Source of the DNA: Dama dama
Lineage: Eukaryota > Chordata > Mammalia > Artiodactyla > Cervidae
NCBI RefSeq assembly: GCF_033118175.1
Contig: NC_083694.1
Location: forward strand, 30,702,108-30,766,107
Length of the DNA: 64,000 nucleotides
Direction of reading: 5' to 3'
Of the stretch, positions 11,207-22,978 are shown one piece after another (position 1 is the stretch's first letter; each line of letters starts with the position of its first letter). The notes beneath the pieces are model-generated. The model made no database searches and had not been told where the DNA came from. It saw nothing but the letters and a program-made list of their open reading frames with translations. Both the position numbers and the translations under genes were made by a program.

Positions 11207-11847
11207 ACCCTCCCAGAACGAATCCCTTCAGGTATCATAAAACTCATGTCCACACAGTTGCCTCTCTAGGGATTTAGGTAAGTGAGAGAAGCACAGAAGA
11301 CTCAGAAACAGTCATTAGACAATCTTCGTGATGTGTTTGTTTTATTCTTTGCTTATTGTCTACATTGACAGATAAAGGGGAGAAATAGGAGGTGGTGGGG
11401 GCTGAACAGAAGAAGCAGTTTTACCCCAGTGGCTTCCTTAAATCCATATTCATTCACCAAATTCAGCTTACACTGTTTTCCAGACAATAGTATGCTTTTC
11501 AATGTCTTTCTCTGTTTTGTTTTTTTTTTTTTTTCTCCTCTTGAATAAAGTCTCCAACGAATAAAATGCTCTTTCTCAGGAGTATAACCTGGCTTCAAGC
11601 CCTGGTGAGTGCATGTTACCCTGGAACTCATGACTCTCTGACAAGTGTTCTTGTAGGACCTATATCTTTAAGTCACTCCCATTGTCACTCTGATTTCCTA
11701 CCTTTTCTTGGTTTTAGGAGAGATGGCAACTGTGGTTTCTGTCAATGTTTGTCCTCCCTTGAATATATGAGACATTTACATATTTTATTTTTAAGGATTT
11801 TTCCCCAACTCACATTTGAAAAAAGACTGTAAGACCCAGATGTAATT
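10763..11847. other. Unassigned sequence with (AC)n and poly-T tracts
   Basis: Contains the microsatellite at 11159-11205 and a T tract at 11518-11534. No recognised repeat family or coding domain. Confidence 0.5.
11159..11205 (+). repeat. (AC)n microsatellite, about 23 units
   Basis: Uninterrupted AC dinucleotides followed by 'ccaccc'. Not attached to a recognisable SINE end, unlike the (GT)n tracts at 23127 and 63767. Confidence 0.98.
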
Positions 11848-11855
11848 ATAATTAT

Positions 11856-12921
11856 AAGCCTTTGACTGTGTAGATCACAATAAACTGTGGAAAATTCTGA
11901 AAGAGATGGGAATACCAGACCACCTGACCTGCCTCTTGAAAAACCTGTATGCAGGTCAGGAAGCAACAGTTAGAACTGGACATGGAACAGACTGGTTCCA
12001 AATAGTAAAAGGATATGTCAAGGCTGTACATTGTCACCCTGCTTATTTAACTTATATGCAGAGTACATCATGCAAAGTACCAGAATGGATGAAGCACAAG
12101 CTGGAATCAAGATTGCCGGGAGGAATATCAATAACCTCAGATATGCAGATGACACCACCTTATGGCAGAAAGCGAAGAACTAAACAGCCTCTTGATGAAA
12201 GTGAAAGAGGAGAGTGAAAAAGTTGGCTTAAAGCTTAACATTCAGAAAACTAAGATCATGGCATCTGGTCCCATCACTTCATGGCAAATAGATGGGGGAA
12301 CAGTGGAAAGAGTGACTGACTTTATTTTGGGGGGCTCCAAAATCACTGCAGATGGTGATTGCAGCCATGAAATTAAAAGACGCTTACTCCTTGGAAGGAA
12401 AGTTATGACCAACCTAGATAGCATATTAAAAAGCAGAGACATTACTTTGCCAAAAAAGGCCCGTCTAGTCAAGGCTATGGTTTTTCCAGCAGTCATGTAT
12501 GGATGTGAGAGTTGGACTATAAAGAAAGCAGAGTGCTGAAGAATTGATGCTTTTGAACTGTGGTGTTGGAGAAGACTCTTGAGAGTCTCTTGGACTGCTA
12601 GGAAATCCAACCAGTCCATCCTAACGGAGATCAGTCCTGGGTGTTCATTGGAGGGTCTGATGTTAAAGCTGAAACTCCAATACTTTGGCCAACTGATGCA
12701 AAGAGCTGACTCATTTGAAAAGACCCTGATGCTGGGAAAGATTGAAGGCAGGAGGAGAAGGGGATGACAGAGGATGAGATGGTTGAATGGCATCACTGAC
12801 TCAATGGACATGAGTTTGGGTGGGTTCCGGGAGCTGGTGTTGGACAGGGAGGCCTGTTGTGCTGCAGCTCATGGGTCGCAAAGAGTCGGACACGACTGAG
12901 CAACTGAACTGAACTGAACAG
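11856..12921 (+). mobile_element. BovB LINE, 5'-truncated (RT to 3' end)
   Basis: Starts inside ORF2 at 'aagcctttgactgtgtagat' and ends with the BovB terminus 'gactgagcaactgaactgaa'. ATAATTAT occurs on both sides (11848-11855 and 12922-12929), a plausible 8-bp TSD. About 1.07 kb, retaining the RT palm, thumb/C-terminal region and 3' tail. Confidence 0.92.
11906..12810 (+). pseudogene. BovB ORF2 reverse-transcriptase remnant
   Basis: RT-LINE C-terminal half. The catalytic YADD codons survive at 12142-12153, but the reading frame shifts before and after them (frames beginning 11906 and 12162 differ from the YADD frame). A stop at 12537-12539 looks like a CpG-decay change (CGA to TGA) after 'KKAEC'. 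The later frame at 12579-12767 carries the 'LEGLMLKLKLQYFGQLM' segment. At least two frameshifts and one stop, so non-functional. Confidence 0.85.
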
Positions 12922-12929
12922 ATAATTAT

Positions 12930-13815
12930 TCTATAACCTATTAGACACCATTTAGAAAATATAGCATCTTAGTCACATTTACACCATTTGGAGACACTGA
13001 TCTTGACAGGATGTGTTAGTAATAGGACTGAAACACTGGAAAAATATCTAGGGATTTTGATGAAGGACCTGTTACAAGCACATGTCATTTACATTTCTGA
13101 TTAAAACCAGGGTGGGGAGTATTTTTGCCTTATCAGAGCTTATCAGGAAAGCACTACAGAGCCAAGCAGTTTTCCCTGTTCTCTCTAATGGATGAACAGA
13201 GTTGTAGTTGAGTGGTAAAGCCACTGAAAAGAAAAGAGGAAAATAATATACTTGCTGTTTAACTTAGAATCCTTATAGACTATCCTTCACAATTACTTGT
13301 GCAAGTTGGAGAAATGGACATACAACGAGAATGCGATTAAGAGGGACCAGAGTGGTGTGTCCAGCCTGGGGAAACAGTCATTAGCTTTGCTTTCTCTTGT
13401 TAAGGAGTATAGTCTATTTCTCAGCCGCTTAGGGGCGGGAAGAGCCCAGCTAGTTAAATGGTCCCACCAGGAGATCTGGGGGGAGTATGGGTTCCTGTGG
13501 CCTCTCTGGTCATCTTACTACTTTCTCAGTAAGTGGCTCAGGAGCAGACATGTCACCCAGTTCTGGCCAGAGGCCTCCACTCTCCACAGTTACAAAGAAG
13601 CATGCTGAAAGCCAGTTCCTGCCTTCTGTTGGCCATTGTCGTGTCTGCCTGCATCACAGCCATCTCACAGCTGTGAGACAGCCTCATGGAGGTCAGCTCA
13701 TGTCAGGGAAGCAGAGCAGGAAGACAGAACAAACCTGAGTTGCTGACGTGTCTGACCTGCTGAATTAGCCAACTCTGTACCATCCTACCTGTCCTCTTTC
13801 TTAGGTGAAATGACA
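12930..13815. other. Unassigned sequence
   Basis: No family recognised. 13590-13760 has the look of an old LTR or MER element (pyrimidine-rich with 'cagctgtgagacagcctcat') but I could not name it. Open frames at 13297-13738 carry no domain. Confidence 0.4.
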
Positions 13816-14860
13816 TTTTTTTAGAAAAAGTACACTTTATTTTTTAGAACAGCTTTAGATTTGTGGGACAGTTGGGAAGATGGCAAAGAATTCCTATATA
13901 TCCCCTTCCCCAATTTCCTCTGGTTTTAATAGCTTATATCAGTGTAATACCTATGCTACAATTAATGAACCAACAGTGATATAAGGTTACTAACTAAAGT
14001 CCGTAGTTTATTCAGATTTCTTTAGTTTTTACCTAATGTCTGTTTTCTGTCCCAGAATCCCATCCAAGTGACCACATCACATTTTTTTTAAACTGTTTAT
14101 TTTGTATTACAGTATAACTGATTAATGATGTTGTGATAGTTTCAGGTGGACGGCAAAGGGATTTAGCCATACATACACATGTATCCATTCTCCTCCAAGC
14201 GCTGCTCCCATCCAGGCTGCCATATAAGATTGAGCAGAGTTATCACATTACATTTTGTTGTCATGTCTACCTAAGTTCCTCTTGGCTGTGACAGTTTCTC
14301 ACATTTTCCTGGGTTTTGATGATCTTGACAGTTTTGAGGAGTGCTGGTCAAGAATCTTGCAGGATGCCCCTCTATAGGGATTTTTCTGTTCTTCTCATGA
14401 TTATACTGGGCTTATAAATTTTGAGGGGAGGAAGACCGCATGGGTAAAGTGCTATTTTCATCACATCAAGGGTGCACACTATCAATAGGACTTAACACTG
14501 TTGATACTAACCTTGACTCCTGTCTGGGGTAGCCTGTGCCAAGCTTCTCTGCTATAAATGTATTCCCCCACCCCTTTCCACACTGTCCTCTTTGGAAAGA
14601 CGTACTCTGAGCAGCCCACACTTAAGAAGTGAGGAGTTAATGCTCCCATCGAGGGTGGAGTAATTACATAAATTATTTGGAATTCTTATGCACAGGAGAT
14701 TTGTCTCTTCTCCCTGATCATCTGTTTATTTACTTAATTATTTTTATCAGTATGGACTCATGATACCTATCTTATACTTTGTGCTATAATCCAACACCAT
14801 TTTGTTGCTCAACTTGTTCCAACTTTGGCCATTAGGGGAGTTTTTAAAGCTATATTCAGT
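13816..14860 (-). mobile_element. Ancient L1 (L1M-type) 3' UTR region, antisense
   Basis: Reads as reverse-complement L1M 3' sequence: 'agaacagctttagatttgtg', 'aactaaagtccgtagtttat', 'ggctgtgacagtttctcaca', 'gatgatcttgacagttttga', 'ttggaattcttatgcacagg', 'ttatccaac'-like text. A younger L1 piece is nested at 14084-14241. Highly diverged. Confidence 0.75.
14084..14241 (-). mobile_element. Younger L1 3'-end fragment nested in the ancient L1
   Basis: Antisense artiodactyl L1 3' UTR: 'tttattttgtattacagtat', 'gtttcaggtggacggcaaag', 'tacacatgtatccattctcc'. ATCACATT at 14076-14083 and 14242-14249 flanks it, an 8-bp TSD, and the surrounding L1M text continues across the gap. Confidence 0.75.
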
Positions 14861-15722
14861 TGAGTTTCCAGAAGAAGGGGGTTGTATCCAAAAAAAATCA
14901 TAATTGATATAGCTTCTCAAAAGAAGGTCTTGCTAGATCATAAGTTAGCTGTGTAGTGTTTTTTAAAATGTTAACAAAGTATGCAAATAGAAACATTGCC
15001 TGAAAACTTTAAATTTACTTTTCTTTCTGTATTTCTTGGCCTGATTTAATTATTTTTTAAAAAATCATACTACTCAGGAAAAAAATACTGATCCTTGACC
15101 TTCTACTAACTGGCTGAGAGACAGCATACAAACAGGGGTCAGATGAGTCACACCCAAAATTGGTACAGCATAGTTGACAATGCTATTAGATTCAGCCAGG
15201 TGGGTAGATACCAGTAGGAATGAATTGCTTTTGTTAAAAAGAGCGAAAGCACAGGAAAAGAGACATAATTCAGTGAAAATACAGGTCAACTAATATTTTA
15301 ATATCTGATATCATAATTTCTTTGCAGACCTTCATATTTCTGATCCCTGAGCCTGACAAGAGTTTCCCAGTGTACTAAAAGTGGAGGACAATATCTCACT
15401 ACTGAAGCCACAGAGTTTATTTATAAAGATAAAAATAAAATGACAATTCCAAAGATGCTTTTAAAACCTTAAATACTAAATAAATCCAACCTGCAGTTAT
15501 TTTGATTAAGTTAACATCCAATTATTCAAGTTTGTGGACTGATTAGGGGACTGGTATAATTAAGAATATACCACTGTGTATGATTTACAGTTGAGGTCAA
15601 ATAAATGAATATAAAGAACAGGTAAGAAGAAGTAACAAGTCAGGAATCAGCAGCGGTGTGTGTGTGTCTGTGCATGTCTGTGTCCATGGGTGGAAACAGA
15701 GATGAACCTATAGCCAGCCTTA
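14861..15722. other. Unassigned AT-rich sequence
   Basis: No repeat or gene recognised in about 0.86 kb; the minus frame at 15074-15289 has no domain. Confidence 0.5.
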
Positions 15723-15733
15723 CCTGGTGTTGG

Positions 15734-15916
15734 TGAAAGTGAAAGTCGCTCAGTTGTGTCCAACTCTTTTCAACCCCACGGACTATACAGTCCATGGAAC
15801 ACTGGAGTGGGTAGCCTTTCCCATCTTCAGGTGATCTTTCCAACCCAGGGACCGAACTCAGGCCTCCCACATTGCAGGTGGATTCTTTACCGCCTGCTGA
15901 GCTATCAGGGAAGCCC
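15734..15916 (-). mobile_element. Bov-tA SINE with 11-bp target-site duplication
   Basis: Antisense, from 'tgaaagtgaaagtcgctcag' to 'gagctatcagggaagccc', with a deletion in the body between 'cagtccatgg' and 'aacactggagtgg'. CCTGGTGTTGG at 15723-15733 and 15917-15927 is an exact TSD. Confidence 0.93.
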
Positions 15917-15927
15917 CCTGGTGTTGG

Positions 15928-16962
15928 CAGTGGCAGGAAAAGTGCTGGACTAATAGAGGCTGAAGGGACAGCGACAAGTGAAAAGAAGGGAGAAGTGGAC
16001 AGATGGAGACTAGAGTTCAGCTGCTCTTTTCTTTTTCAGCCTCAGCAAGCAGAGCACCACTCTCCTAACCATTGATTGTCCAGAGGCTTGTGGCAAAGTT
16101 CAGAGTCCAGGTGCATCTCCTGGCTCCTGGGAACAGCTCTGATCCCAGGGCCTGAAGTGGCCACAAGTTGGAGGGAGTGCTCTCCCCCTAGATAATTCAC
16201 CAGGTTACTGCACAAGTCTAATCTGAGTACAGACAGAGTCGGGGGAGAAGCAAACCCAGTGTAGTATAATCAGATGTTAATGAAAGCAAATTGGTTAAAG
16301 GGTGGACGTAACAAATTTCTATTGGCTTATGGGACATTTATAGGTTTGGGGGAGAAATGATCTTAAAAATTTTTAATAATCGACCATTTCAAAAATTGGA
16401 ATATTTCACACTAAAATCTAGATTTCTGGCTTTCCTTGAAAGTGTGAGATCTGGCAATCTCATGCTGAATTCTCTCATGGGGACTCTTGGAGCTGAATGG
16501 TGTCAGCCTTCCTGCAGTCAAGTGACTCTGGTTTCACAGAGTCCCCATAAAACTGCTATTGTTCCCAACCTATTCACCCATTTAAAATACCTGTATGACC
16601 TCAGGTAGCATCTTGAGCTGACAAGCCCTATTCTATGACAGCGGGGGAAAAGAAACAGTGATGAGAGGTAAGAGAAAGAGATACTGAGAGACTTGACTAA
16701 GGGAACAGGGTTTAAAGGAGAATCCGCCAGAAGGCTAAAAAAATGAAAATGGAGTCTGTTAAAAGTTAAAATTTTTTAGATGAATAATATAAATTAGATA
16801 TTGACTAAAGATTTTTGAGAAAGAATTTTGGAGAAATCCAATAAATGTATTTCTGTGGTGCTAAAACATAGCTACATTAAAAAATGAATTAGACATGCTT
16901 GATAAAGGAGGATTTTGTAAAGCACACATTTACAAAGTTTAATTAGGGTTTAACAGTATAAC
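15928..16962. other. Unassigned sequence
   Basis: No recognised repeat. The plus frame at 16357-16608 (83 codons) lacks a domain or codon signature. Confidence 0.45.
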
Positions 16963-17060
16963 CCACGCTAGTATTCTTGCCTGGAGAATCCCGTGGACAG
17001 AGGAGCCTGGTGGGTTACAGTCCCTGTGATTGCACAGTCAGGCATGAGCGACTAAACAAC
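16963..17060 (+). mobile_element. Bov-tA SINE, 5'-truncated
   Basis: Only the BovB-derived tail: 'ctagtattcttgcctggaga', 'gtggacagaggagcctggtg', 'catgagcgactaaacaacaa'. The tRNA head is absent. Confidence 0.85.
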
Positions 17061-18624
17061 AAGAGTGCAGCAGACTCCAAAACAATAATTCCCCCTAGTT
17101 TGAGATATTATTGTATATATACATATATTTTTTAAAGTTTTAAAATTAGCCAGAAATCAGTTTCCTGTGCTCAGTTCAGCAGTAGATTCAAGCCAACTGG
17201 GTAGATTTTAATTTCTGAAAAAAAGAAGAATCTACTTGCTGTGTATCTCTCCATCTGAAGAAAACAAAAAAAAAAAAATTACATTCCTGTCCTGGGTATT
17301 AGAATTGCAAAAGAAAGAATGTAAAAGAGGTATCTAAGTAAAATAGCCCAATTTGATTTAAAATATTCCACATATTCCCCCCAAACTCTTAATATTTAGG
17401 AATAAAATCACTGCAAATGAACTGGAGCCACATGTGGCCAGAGAGGCTGACAGTGAAATCAGCAAGAAACTGCTTATTCAGCCTCTTCAAACAAAAATGA
17501 ATTGTTCTGATGAATGAGGAGTCTTTAATGAATTACCATATGACATGCCAGTGATTTTTTTCAATATCAAGCAGAGAAAGTTTTCATTTGTCTTTTGTTT
17601 GGCTACAGCTACTTAAAAATAATGGAAGGTCATGGCGGCCGAGACAACACTTGCCATTGTGGCCCTCCAGAGGCAGGATGTGCTTACACTGAGCCCAGGA
17701 GAAGGGGCGGGTGGGGTGAGGCTCTCCTCAGATCTCCAAGACCCTGCCTTGTTCTTGTTTATCTCCATGGAGATGAATGGCGACATTTAATGAATCCACT
17801 GGATGACATTTGGGTACCAGCAGCGTGGCATCCAGAGTTCACACATTCTACGGATGTAGCACAGTGATCAGTGGCTGTATTGGAAACTCTAGGTGCACAG
17901 GTCAGGGACAGGGGGTGAAAAACTTGGGAGATGTCAAGGGAGAAGAAGGGTGACTGCTGGAGCCAGAGTTGTGGAAAAGAACAGGAGGGCACCCGAGAGC
18001 CCCATCAGGACCATCATGAGAACCATCACAACCAAAGGTTTGGAGCTGGGAGGGCAACCTTCAGCCAAGCTGCCCAGCCAGGACTTCCCAAGAGCTTGGG
18101 TGAGCCAGAGCTCGGTGTGGGCATGGCCCTGAGCAGAGCCACTGTGAGCATCCTCTCAGACTTGACCTTGGGAAGGTTGCAACGGTGGCCCCTATTCAGT
18201 GCTCATGTGGACATTAGTGGTCTTTCCTTTCCTGTATCAATTCCTCTCCCCACTCTCAGCCCATCTGGGCTTTGTGGGACTGGTCCCAGTCCTAACTCCT
18301 GAAGTGGTTTGTGACACAGGCCAATGGGAACACATGGGGCTCAATTCTAAGACTTTAACTGAAACTGCTGGAGAAGGGAAATTCTGCTGGATGTCCTGAG
18401 AAGATGAGACAAGGTAAGGCCAAACCTACGGACAGTCATTTGCCACCATAAGCAGGGTGCTTCCCTATAAGCAAACTGACCCACAGGAAAGGTCAGAGGG
18501 AGCTCCCAAGAGACCAACTGAGCCATACAACCCATCATACCCAACAACAAGCCCAAATTCCCATCTCTGCTCCAGTCATTTTGAGTTGGAATTTCACTTA
18601 TTTGCAACGAAGAGTCCTGAAAGT
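17061..18624. other. Unassigned; AT-rich left half, moderately GC-rich right half
   Basis: An A tract lies at 17267-17279. From about 17625 to 18320 the sequence is richer in G+C, with 'tcatggcggccgag' (YY1-like core) at about 17630. The overlapping frames at 17595-17867 and 17931-18302 show no known domain. No splice-site and coding combination I would defend. Confidence 0.4.
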
Positions 18625-18828
18625 GTTGGTCATTCAGTCTTGACCAACTCTTTGCGACCCCATGGACCTTAGCCCGCCAGTCTCCTCTGTCCATGCGATT
18701 CTCCAGGCAAGAATACTGGCGTGGGTTGACATTCCCTTCTCCAGGGGGATCTTCCTGACCCAGGGATTGAACTCGGGCCCCCTGCATTACAGGCAGATTC
18801 TTTACCGTCTCAGCCACCAGGGAGGCCC
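18625..18828 (-). mobile_element. Bov-tA SINE
   Basis: Antisense, near full length: 'gttggtcattcagtcttgac', 'cctctgtccatgcgattctc', 'gggattgaactcgggccccc' (B-box side) and 'ctcagccaccagggaggccc' (5' end). Confidence 0.93.
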
Positions 18829-19065
18829 AACATACTTTATCTTGAAGCTGTGGAGACCTAGAAGTAATTCAGGAAGCAGGTTGAAAAAAAGGAGGGAAAT
18901 TAATAGTGAGCTTGGGAGAAAGATGAAAACACACATCACAGGTGCAACACTGACATCTCAGTGAGTCTGCATCGCTCTCTGTCAGAGGTAATCTTCATGA
19001 TCTAGTCCTTTATAAAACCCTTGCTCCGGATTTTATTAGGTTGATAAAATCACTTTAAACCCATC

Positions 19066-19200
19066 AGATTTTTTCCCCCAAACTTTAAACCTTTTATTTT
19101 GTATTGGGGTATACCCAATTAACAATGCTGTAGTAGCTTCAGGTGAATAGCAAAAGGAGTCAACCATCCATATACATGTATCCATTCTCTTTCAAACCTA
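19066..19200 (-). mobile_element. L1 3'-end fragment, antisense
   Basis: Same family text as 14084-14241: 'ccttttattttgtattgggg', 'tagcttcaggtgaatagcaa', 'catatacatgtatccattct'. Short, 5'-truncated. Confidence 0.75.
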
Positions 19201-19380
19201 AAACCCACGAGTTTTAATAACAGACTTGCATGTTATGAAGGTTAATTAGAAATGACCATAATGGAATATGACATACTCATCACTTAGCCATGGATTATTT
19301 CTCATTCTTAGAAACTATATAAGTAGTTTGATGTTGTGACTAATAAAATACAATGATCAATAGAAATTTAAAAGTTGTCA

Positions 19381-19565
19381 GGGACTTCTCTGCTGGTCCA
19401 GTGGCCAAGACTCCATGCTCCCAATGCAGGGGTCAGGCAGGGTTCTATCCCTGGTCAGGGAACTAGATCCCATATGCCGCAACTGAGTCCACCCACACGC
19501 CACAACTAGAGATCTCGAGTGCTGCAACTAAGACTCACTGCAGCCAAATAAATACATAAGTAAAA
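19381..19565 (+). mobile_element. CHR-2-type (tRNA-Glu) SINE
   Basis: Cetartiodactyl SINE: 'gggacttctctgctggtcca', B-box 'gttctatccctgg', 'tcagggaactagatccc', 'catatgccgcaactgag', 'cacgccacaactagag' and an A-rich tail. Flanks 'aaatttaaaagttgtca' (ending 19380) and 'aaattaaatagttatca' resemble an eroded TSD. Confidence 0.88.
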
Positions 19566-19628
19566 GAAATTAAATAGTTATCATCTCATAAAAAACACTT
19601 AAATTGGACTTCAGAAATAGTATCTCTT

Positions 19629-20030
19629 TGTATCATTTTTTTTAGATTTTGCATATAAATGATATGATATTTCACTTTCTCCATCTGACTTACTTCACTC
19701 AGTATGACAGTTTCTAGTTCCATCCACATTGCTGCAAAGGCACTATTTCATTCTTTTTAATGGCTGAGTAATAAGGGATAGTTAGGGAATATGGGATTGA
19801 CACTCACATATTGCTATATTTAAAATGAATCACCAATAAGGACCTACTGTACAGCACAGGGAATTCTGCTCAATGTTAGTAACAACCTAAATGGGGAAAG
19901 AATTTGAAAAATAGATGCATGTATATGTATAACTGAATCACTTTGCTATATACCTGAAGCTGACACAACATTGTTAATTAACTGTGCTTCAATATAACAT
20001 AAAAAACTAAAAAGAAAAAAAGAACATGTT
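19629..20030 (+). mobile_element. L1 insertion with 5' inversion (twin priming)
   Basis: The left part (to about 19770) is antisense L1 ORF2 3' text (cacattgctgcaaaggcact, ttctttttaatggctgagta); the right part is sense L1 3' end (atgtatatgtataactgaat, cactttgctatatacctgaa) with an A-rich tail. TAGTATCTCTT at 19618-19628 and 20031-20041 is an exact 11-bp TSD enclosing both parts, so this is one inverted insertion, not two. Confidence 0.88.
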
Positions 20031-20049
20031 TAGTATCTCTTCATTTTTT

Positions 20050-20430
20050 ATTTAAGACTATTACACACTGACTCCAGAGTGACTTGACCATGTCACTCCT
20101 CTTCTTAAATCCCCTCAGTACTTCTGATTGTCTCTAACTGCCAAAGTCTGCAGTGCTCCGCCACCCCCCAGCTCCCCACTGGCTTCTGCCTGCATCTCTA
20201 GGTTCATCCTCATCTCCCACCAGGCTGGACTGATTTACCCTCACAGCTTGCATGTCTTGTGTTCTTCCCGTTTTCCTAGATATCACAAATCTTAACTTAG
20301 TCCTCCCTTTCTGATTCTCAGGCAAGATTAACAGTCCCTTTGAGTCGCTTTTCTCTCCCTACCTTGGCCACATTTAAGGAACTTTAAATTGCTTTTTCAA
20401 TGTCACCTTTCTCTTCAGTCTGTAAAAATC
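20050..20430 (-). mobile_element. L2 LINE fragment, antisense
   Basis: Diverged text in L2 order: 'cttgaccatgtcactcctct', 'tcttaaatcccctcagtact', 'ctaggttcatcctcatctcc', then 'tcaatgtcacctttctcttc'. Typical of the L2 3' ORF region read in reverse. Confidence 0.6.
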
Positions 20431-20633
20431 CCCAAGGGCAAGACTGTACTTATTTTGTTTGTAGACTGAGTAAAGCAGATTGCTCTCCCTTATATGGGTG
20501 GGCCTCATCCAATCTGCTGAAGGCCTGAATTACACCATCAGCTCTCCCGAGGGATCAGCTCACTAACTGCAGATGGTGGAGCCACTCAGCATTCATAACA
20601 GAATGAGTCAATTCCTTATAGCAGCTAGGTCAA
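20431..20633. other. Probable ancient repeat, family not assigned
   Basis: 'gactgagtaaagcagattgc' and 'tgggtgggcctcatccaatc' are phrases that recur in old mammalian interspersed repeats. I do not name the family. Confidence 0.35.
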
Positions 20634-20900
20634 TGATAGATAGATAGATAGATGTATGTGTGTGCTCAGTCATTTCCAACGCTTTGTGATCCCATGGACT
20701 GTAACTCACCAGGCTCCTCTCTCTCTCCATGGGATTCTCCAGGCCAGAATACTGGAGTGGGTTGCCATTTCCTACTCTAGGGATCTTCCCGACCCAGGAA
20801 TAGAATGAACATCTCCTGCATAGGCAGGCAGTTTCTTTACCACGAATGCCACCTGGGAAGCCCAGATAGACAGATAATAAATAAATAGACAGATAGATAA
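20634..20900. repeat. (GATA)n tract split by a SINE
   Basis: GATA-type repeats flank the SINE at 20655-20863 on both sides (atgatagatagatagatag on the left; gatagacagataataaataa and gacagatagataatc on the right), consistent with insertion into an existing GATA tract. Confidence 0.85.
20655..20863 (-). mobile_element. Bov-tA SINE inside a GATA microsatellite
   Basis: Antisense: 'gtgtgctcagtcatttccaa', 'tctccatgggattctccagg', 'gcctgca'-type tRNA region degraded to 'catctcctgcataggcaggc', and 'cacctgggaagccca'. Confidence 0.92.
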
Positions 20901-21849
20901 TCTCCAGAGAACTGTAAGACACAAAGGAAGCCTGTTACCTCATAAATTAATTGCAGTGATTGTGAAATTTTCCCATACATTTTTCATTCATGAGGGAAAT
21001 GGTGCTGCTCTTGCTTTCCGGTTTGTTGAGACTTTCAGGCCATCATGAATTTTGGTGTTGGTAACTATCAGGAATGGTAATCACTATATCTTGCTTTGGA
21101 GCCAAGAATGCTGTCAATTGAAATGATAATAAAAGCAGAATCCAGCTCCCAAGGGGTAGGGTAAAGAGCCCGCAGGAAGCAAGTGATAGGACCACCAGGC
21201 TGGGGTTGGGGACAGGCCTGATCCTGGCAAGCCCTGGAGGGAAAGCCAGGACCTGGGCAGGAGATGACAACGCCAACTATGACAAAGACTTGGGCTCTAA
21301 TTAAAAGCTCACAAGGGAGCACAGTTATGACAACATCAGATTTCCTCAGTACAGAGAGCAGTTTCTAATATCCCGCCAAGCTGGGGTTCCATAGTTCTGG
21401 ATTTAGAGGCAGCAGAGCATATGGGAGTAAGTGGCTGCAGTGGAGGACTGGAGGACAGGAAGGGACTGACAGATACTGAAGCAAAAAGGGACCCGCATTA
21501 GATGACAAAATTTGAGCAGCATCCCCTTCCTTATCCCCCACTAAAAATAAATATAAACATACAGACACATCTTTTGTGGAGAAAATACCATCTTTACTAA
21601 ATCCCAGAAGAAATTCATCATGTGTGTCTTTATGCATGAGCATCAAGTGATACCCTCAATAAAGCCCAGAATTCTGAATATAAAAAAGCACTTCTTTAGA
21701 CCAAGTTTATTCATAAAGTCTGAACATATAGCATAAAGTGTTGACATATCAAAGGCATTCTTTAAGGGGACGGAGATAATACAATACTAGAGCTTTTCTT
21801 TCTGATTGTCTAATTTCACACAGAAATGGTACTTGGAGAAATAAATACC
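20901..21849. other. Unassigned sequence
   Basis: No recognised repeat. Minus-strand frames at 21043-21322 overlap each other in two frames and have no domain; judged chance. Confidence 0.45.
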
Positions 21850-21851
21850 AT

Positions 21852-22020
21852 TTCTCAAAGTGTAGCCTGTGGATTCCCTGGAAGGGATTTTGATGAAATG
21901 TAGCTTCCCGAGTTGTACCCCAAAACTACTGACTCAGAATCTCTGGAAGTGGGGCCAAAACATGCATTTAAACAGATTCCCCAGATGACTCTAGTATGCA
22001 GTAGAGTTTGTGAACAACAG
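21852..22020 (+). mobile_element. MER5A-like hAT-Charlie MITE
   Basis: Starts 'tctcaaagtgtagcctgtgg' and runs through 'ctgactcagaatctctggaa' and 'gtggggccaaaacatgcatt' to 'gattccccagatgactctag'. This order matches MER5A, with an internal change. Confidence 0.75.
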
Positions 22021-22978
22021 TGCCCCCAAGGACATAAACATGGTTATTAATCTGCCTCTCAAAGATCTGAAGCCTACAGTGAATCCTGGCAGCCCCTGGT
22101 TTTCATTAATACTTGAATAGATTTCTGACCACAGCCTTAGAGCAAAGATTTGGGACTTTTGGTTAGAGTGAGAACTACATGCTTTAAAACCAGACATGAG
22201 TGAGGCAGAGTTGTCTTTCTCTTGAGAAAGTTTAGGAATAAGATGTATATTTTCACCAAGGGAGAAGTCCAACCTCCTGGACTTCTGGAACAAGCTGGAA
22301 ACCTTGGGAAGAGCCAGTGTCCCTGAGTGAAAAGCACGGATTCATCCTCAACGACTTCACAGGTTCTTGGTCAGCATCTGCCGAGCATCTTGCAGAAGCG
22401 ATGCCTGATGTCTTTACCATAATCTTTCTCAATGCAGGGCACTTTTGTCTCCATTAAGTGAGACAATAGGTGGTGTGTCCAGGACCGCTGGACTCCTGTC
22501 ATTTATTGAGTCCTTAACTTCACCTTCAGTCACCCACCCTCACCATAGGAAACATAGCTCTAGGCAGCTTAAAATATGACATCAAGTGTGGCAGGTCCAG
22601 ACCTGGTCACAGCCTCTGAGAGATCGTCACTATGTCTAGGGCCTCATATATGAACAAAGGAGGGCAGCGCACATATGCAGACAGAGCAAGAGATAGAGCA
22701 TAAGGATAAAAAGTGTTGGCTTGGGAAAGAGAGGTATAGTGATAAAGCCCTTTGGGAAGACATCAATTAACTCTCAGTACCCATTTTCTCCTTTTCCTTT
22801 TAATAACCAAACTTTCCAAACTTTAGCTGAGCAATGGCTACTCAGATAAAGATTTTATTTCCCCCACTTCCCTGACAGTAGATGTGGTCATATGAACAGA
22901 TTTTGACCAATAAGATGTGAGTGAAAGTAATGCCTGAAACTTTGGGGTTACATAATTAACAAGAAGCTGTTTGCCCTA
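22021..22978. other. Unassigned; possible old MER/LTR remnant near 22800-22975
   Basis: 'gaccaataagatgtgagtga' at about 22906 recurs in ancient mammalian repeats. Remainder unrecognised. Confidence 0.35.

Noticed and set aside
12162..12539. 125-codon frame that looks like a reverse transcriptase gene
   Set aside because: It is a piece of a frameshifted BovB copy bounded by TSDs, not a host gene.
12242..12811. 189-codon minus open frame over the BovB copy
   Set aside because: Antisense shadow of BovB ORF2. The same shadow occurs at other BovB copies (26932-27165).
17595..18302. GC-richer patch with a YY1-like core (atggcggc) suggesting a promoter
   Set aside because: Too few CpGs for a CpG island and no downstream exon signals.
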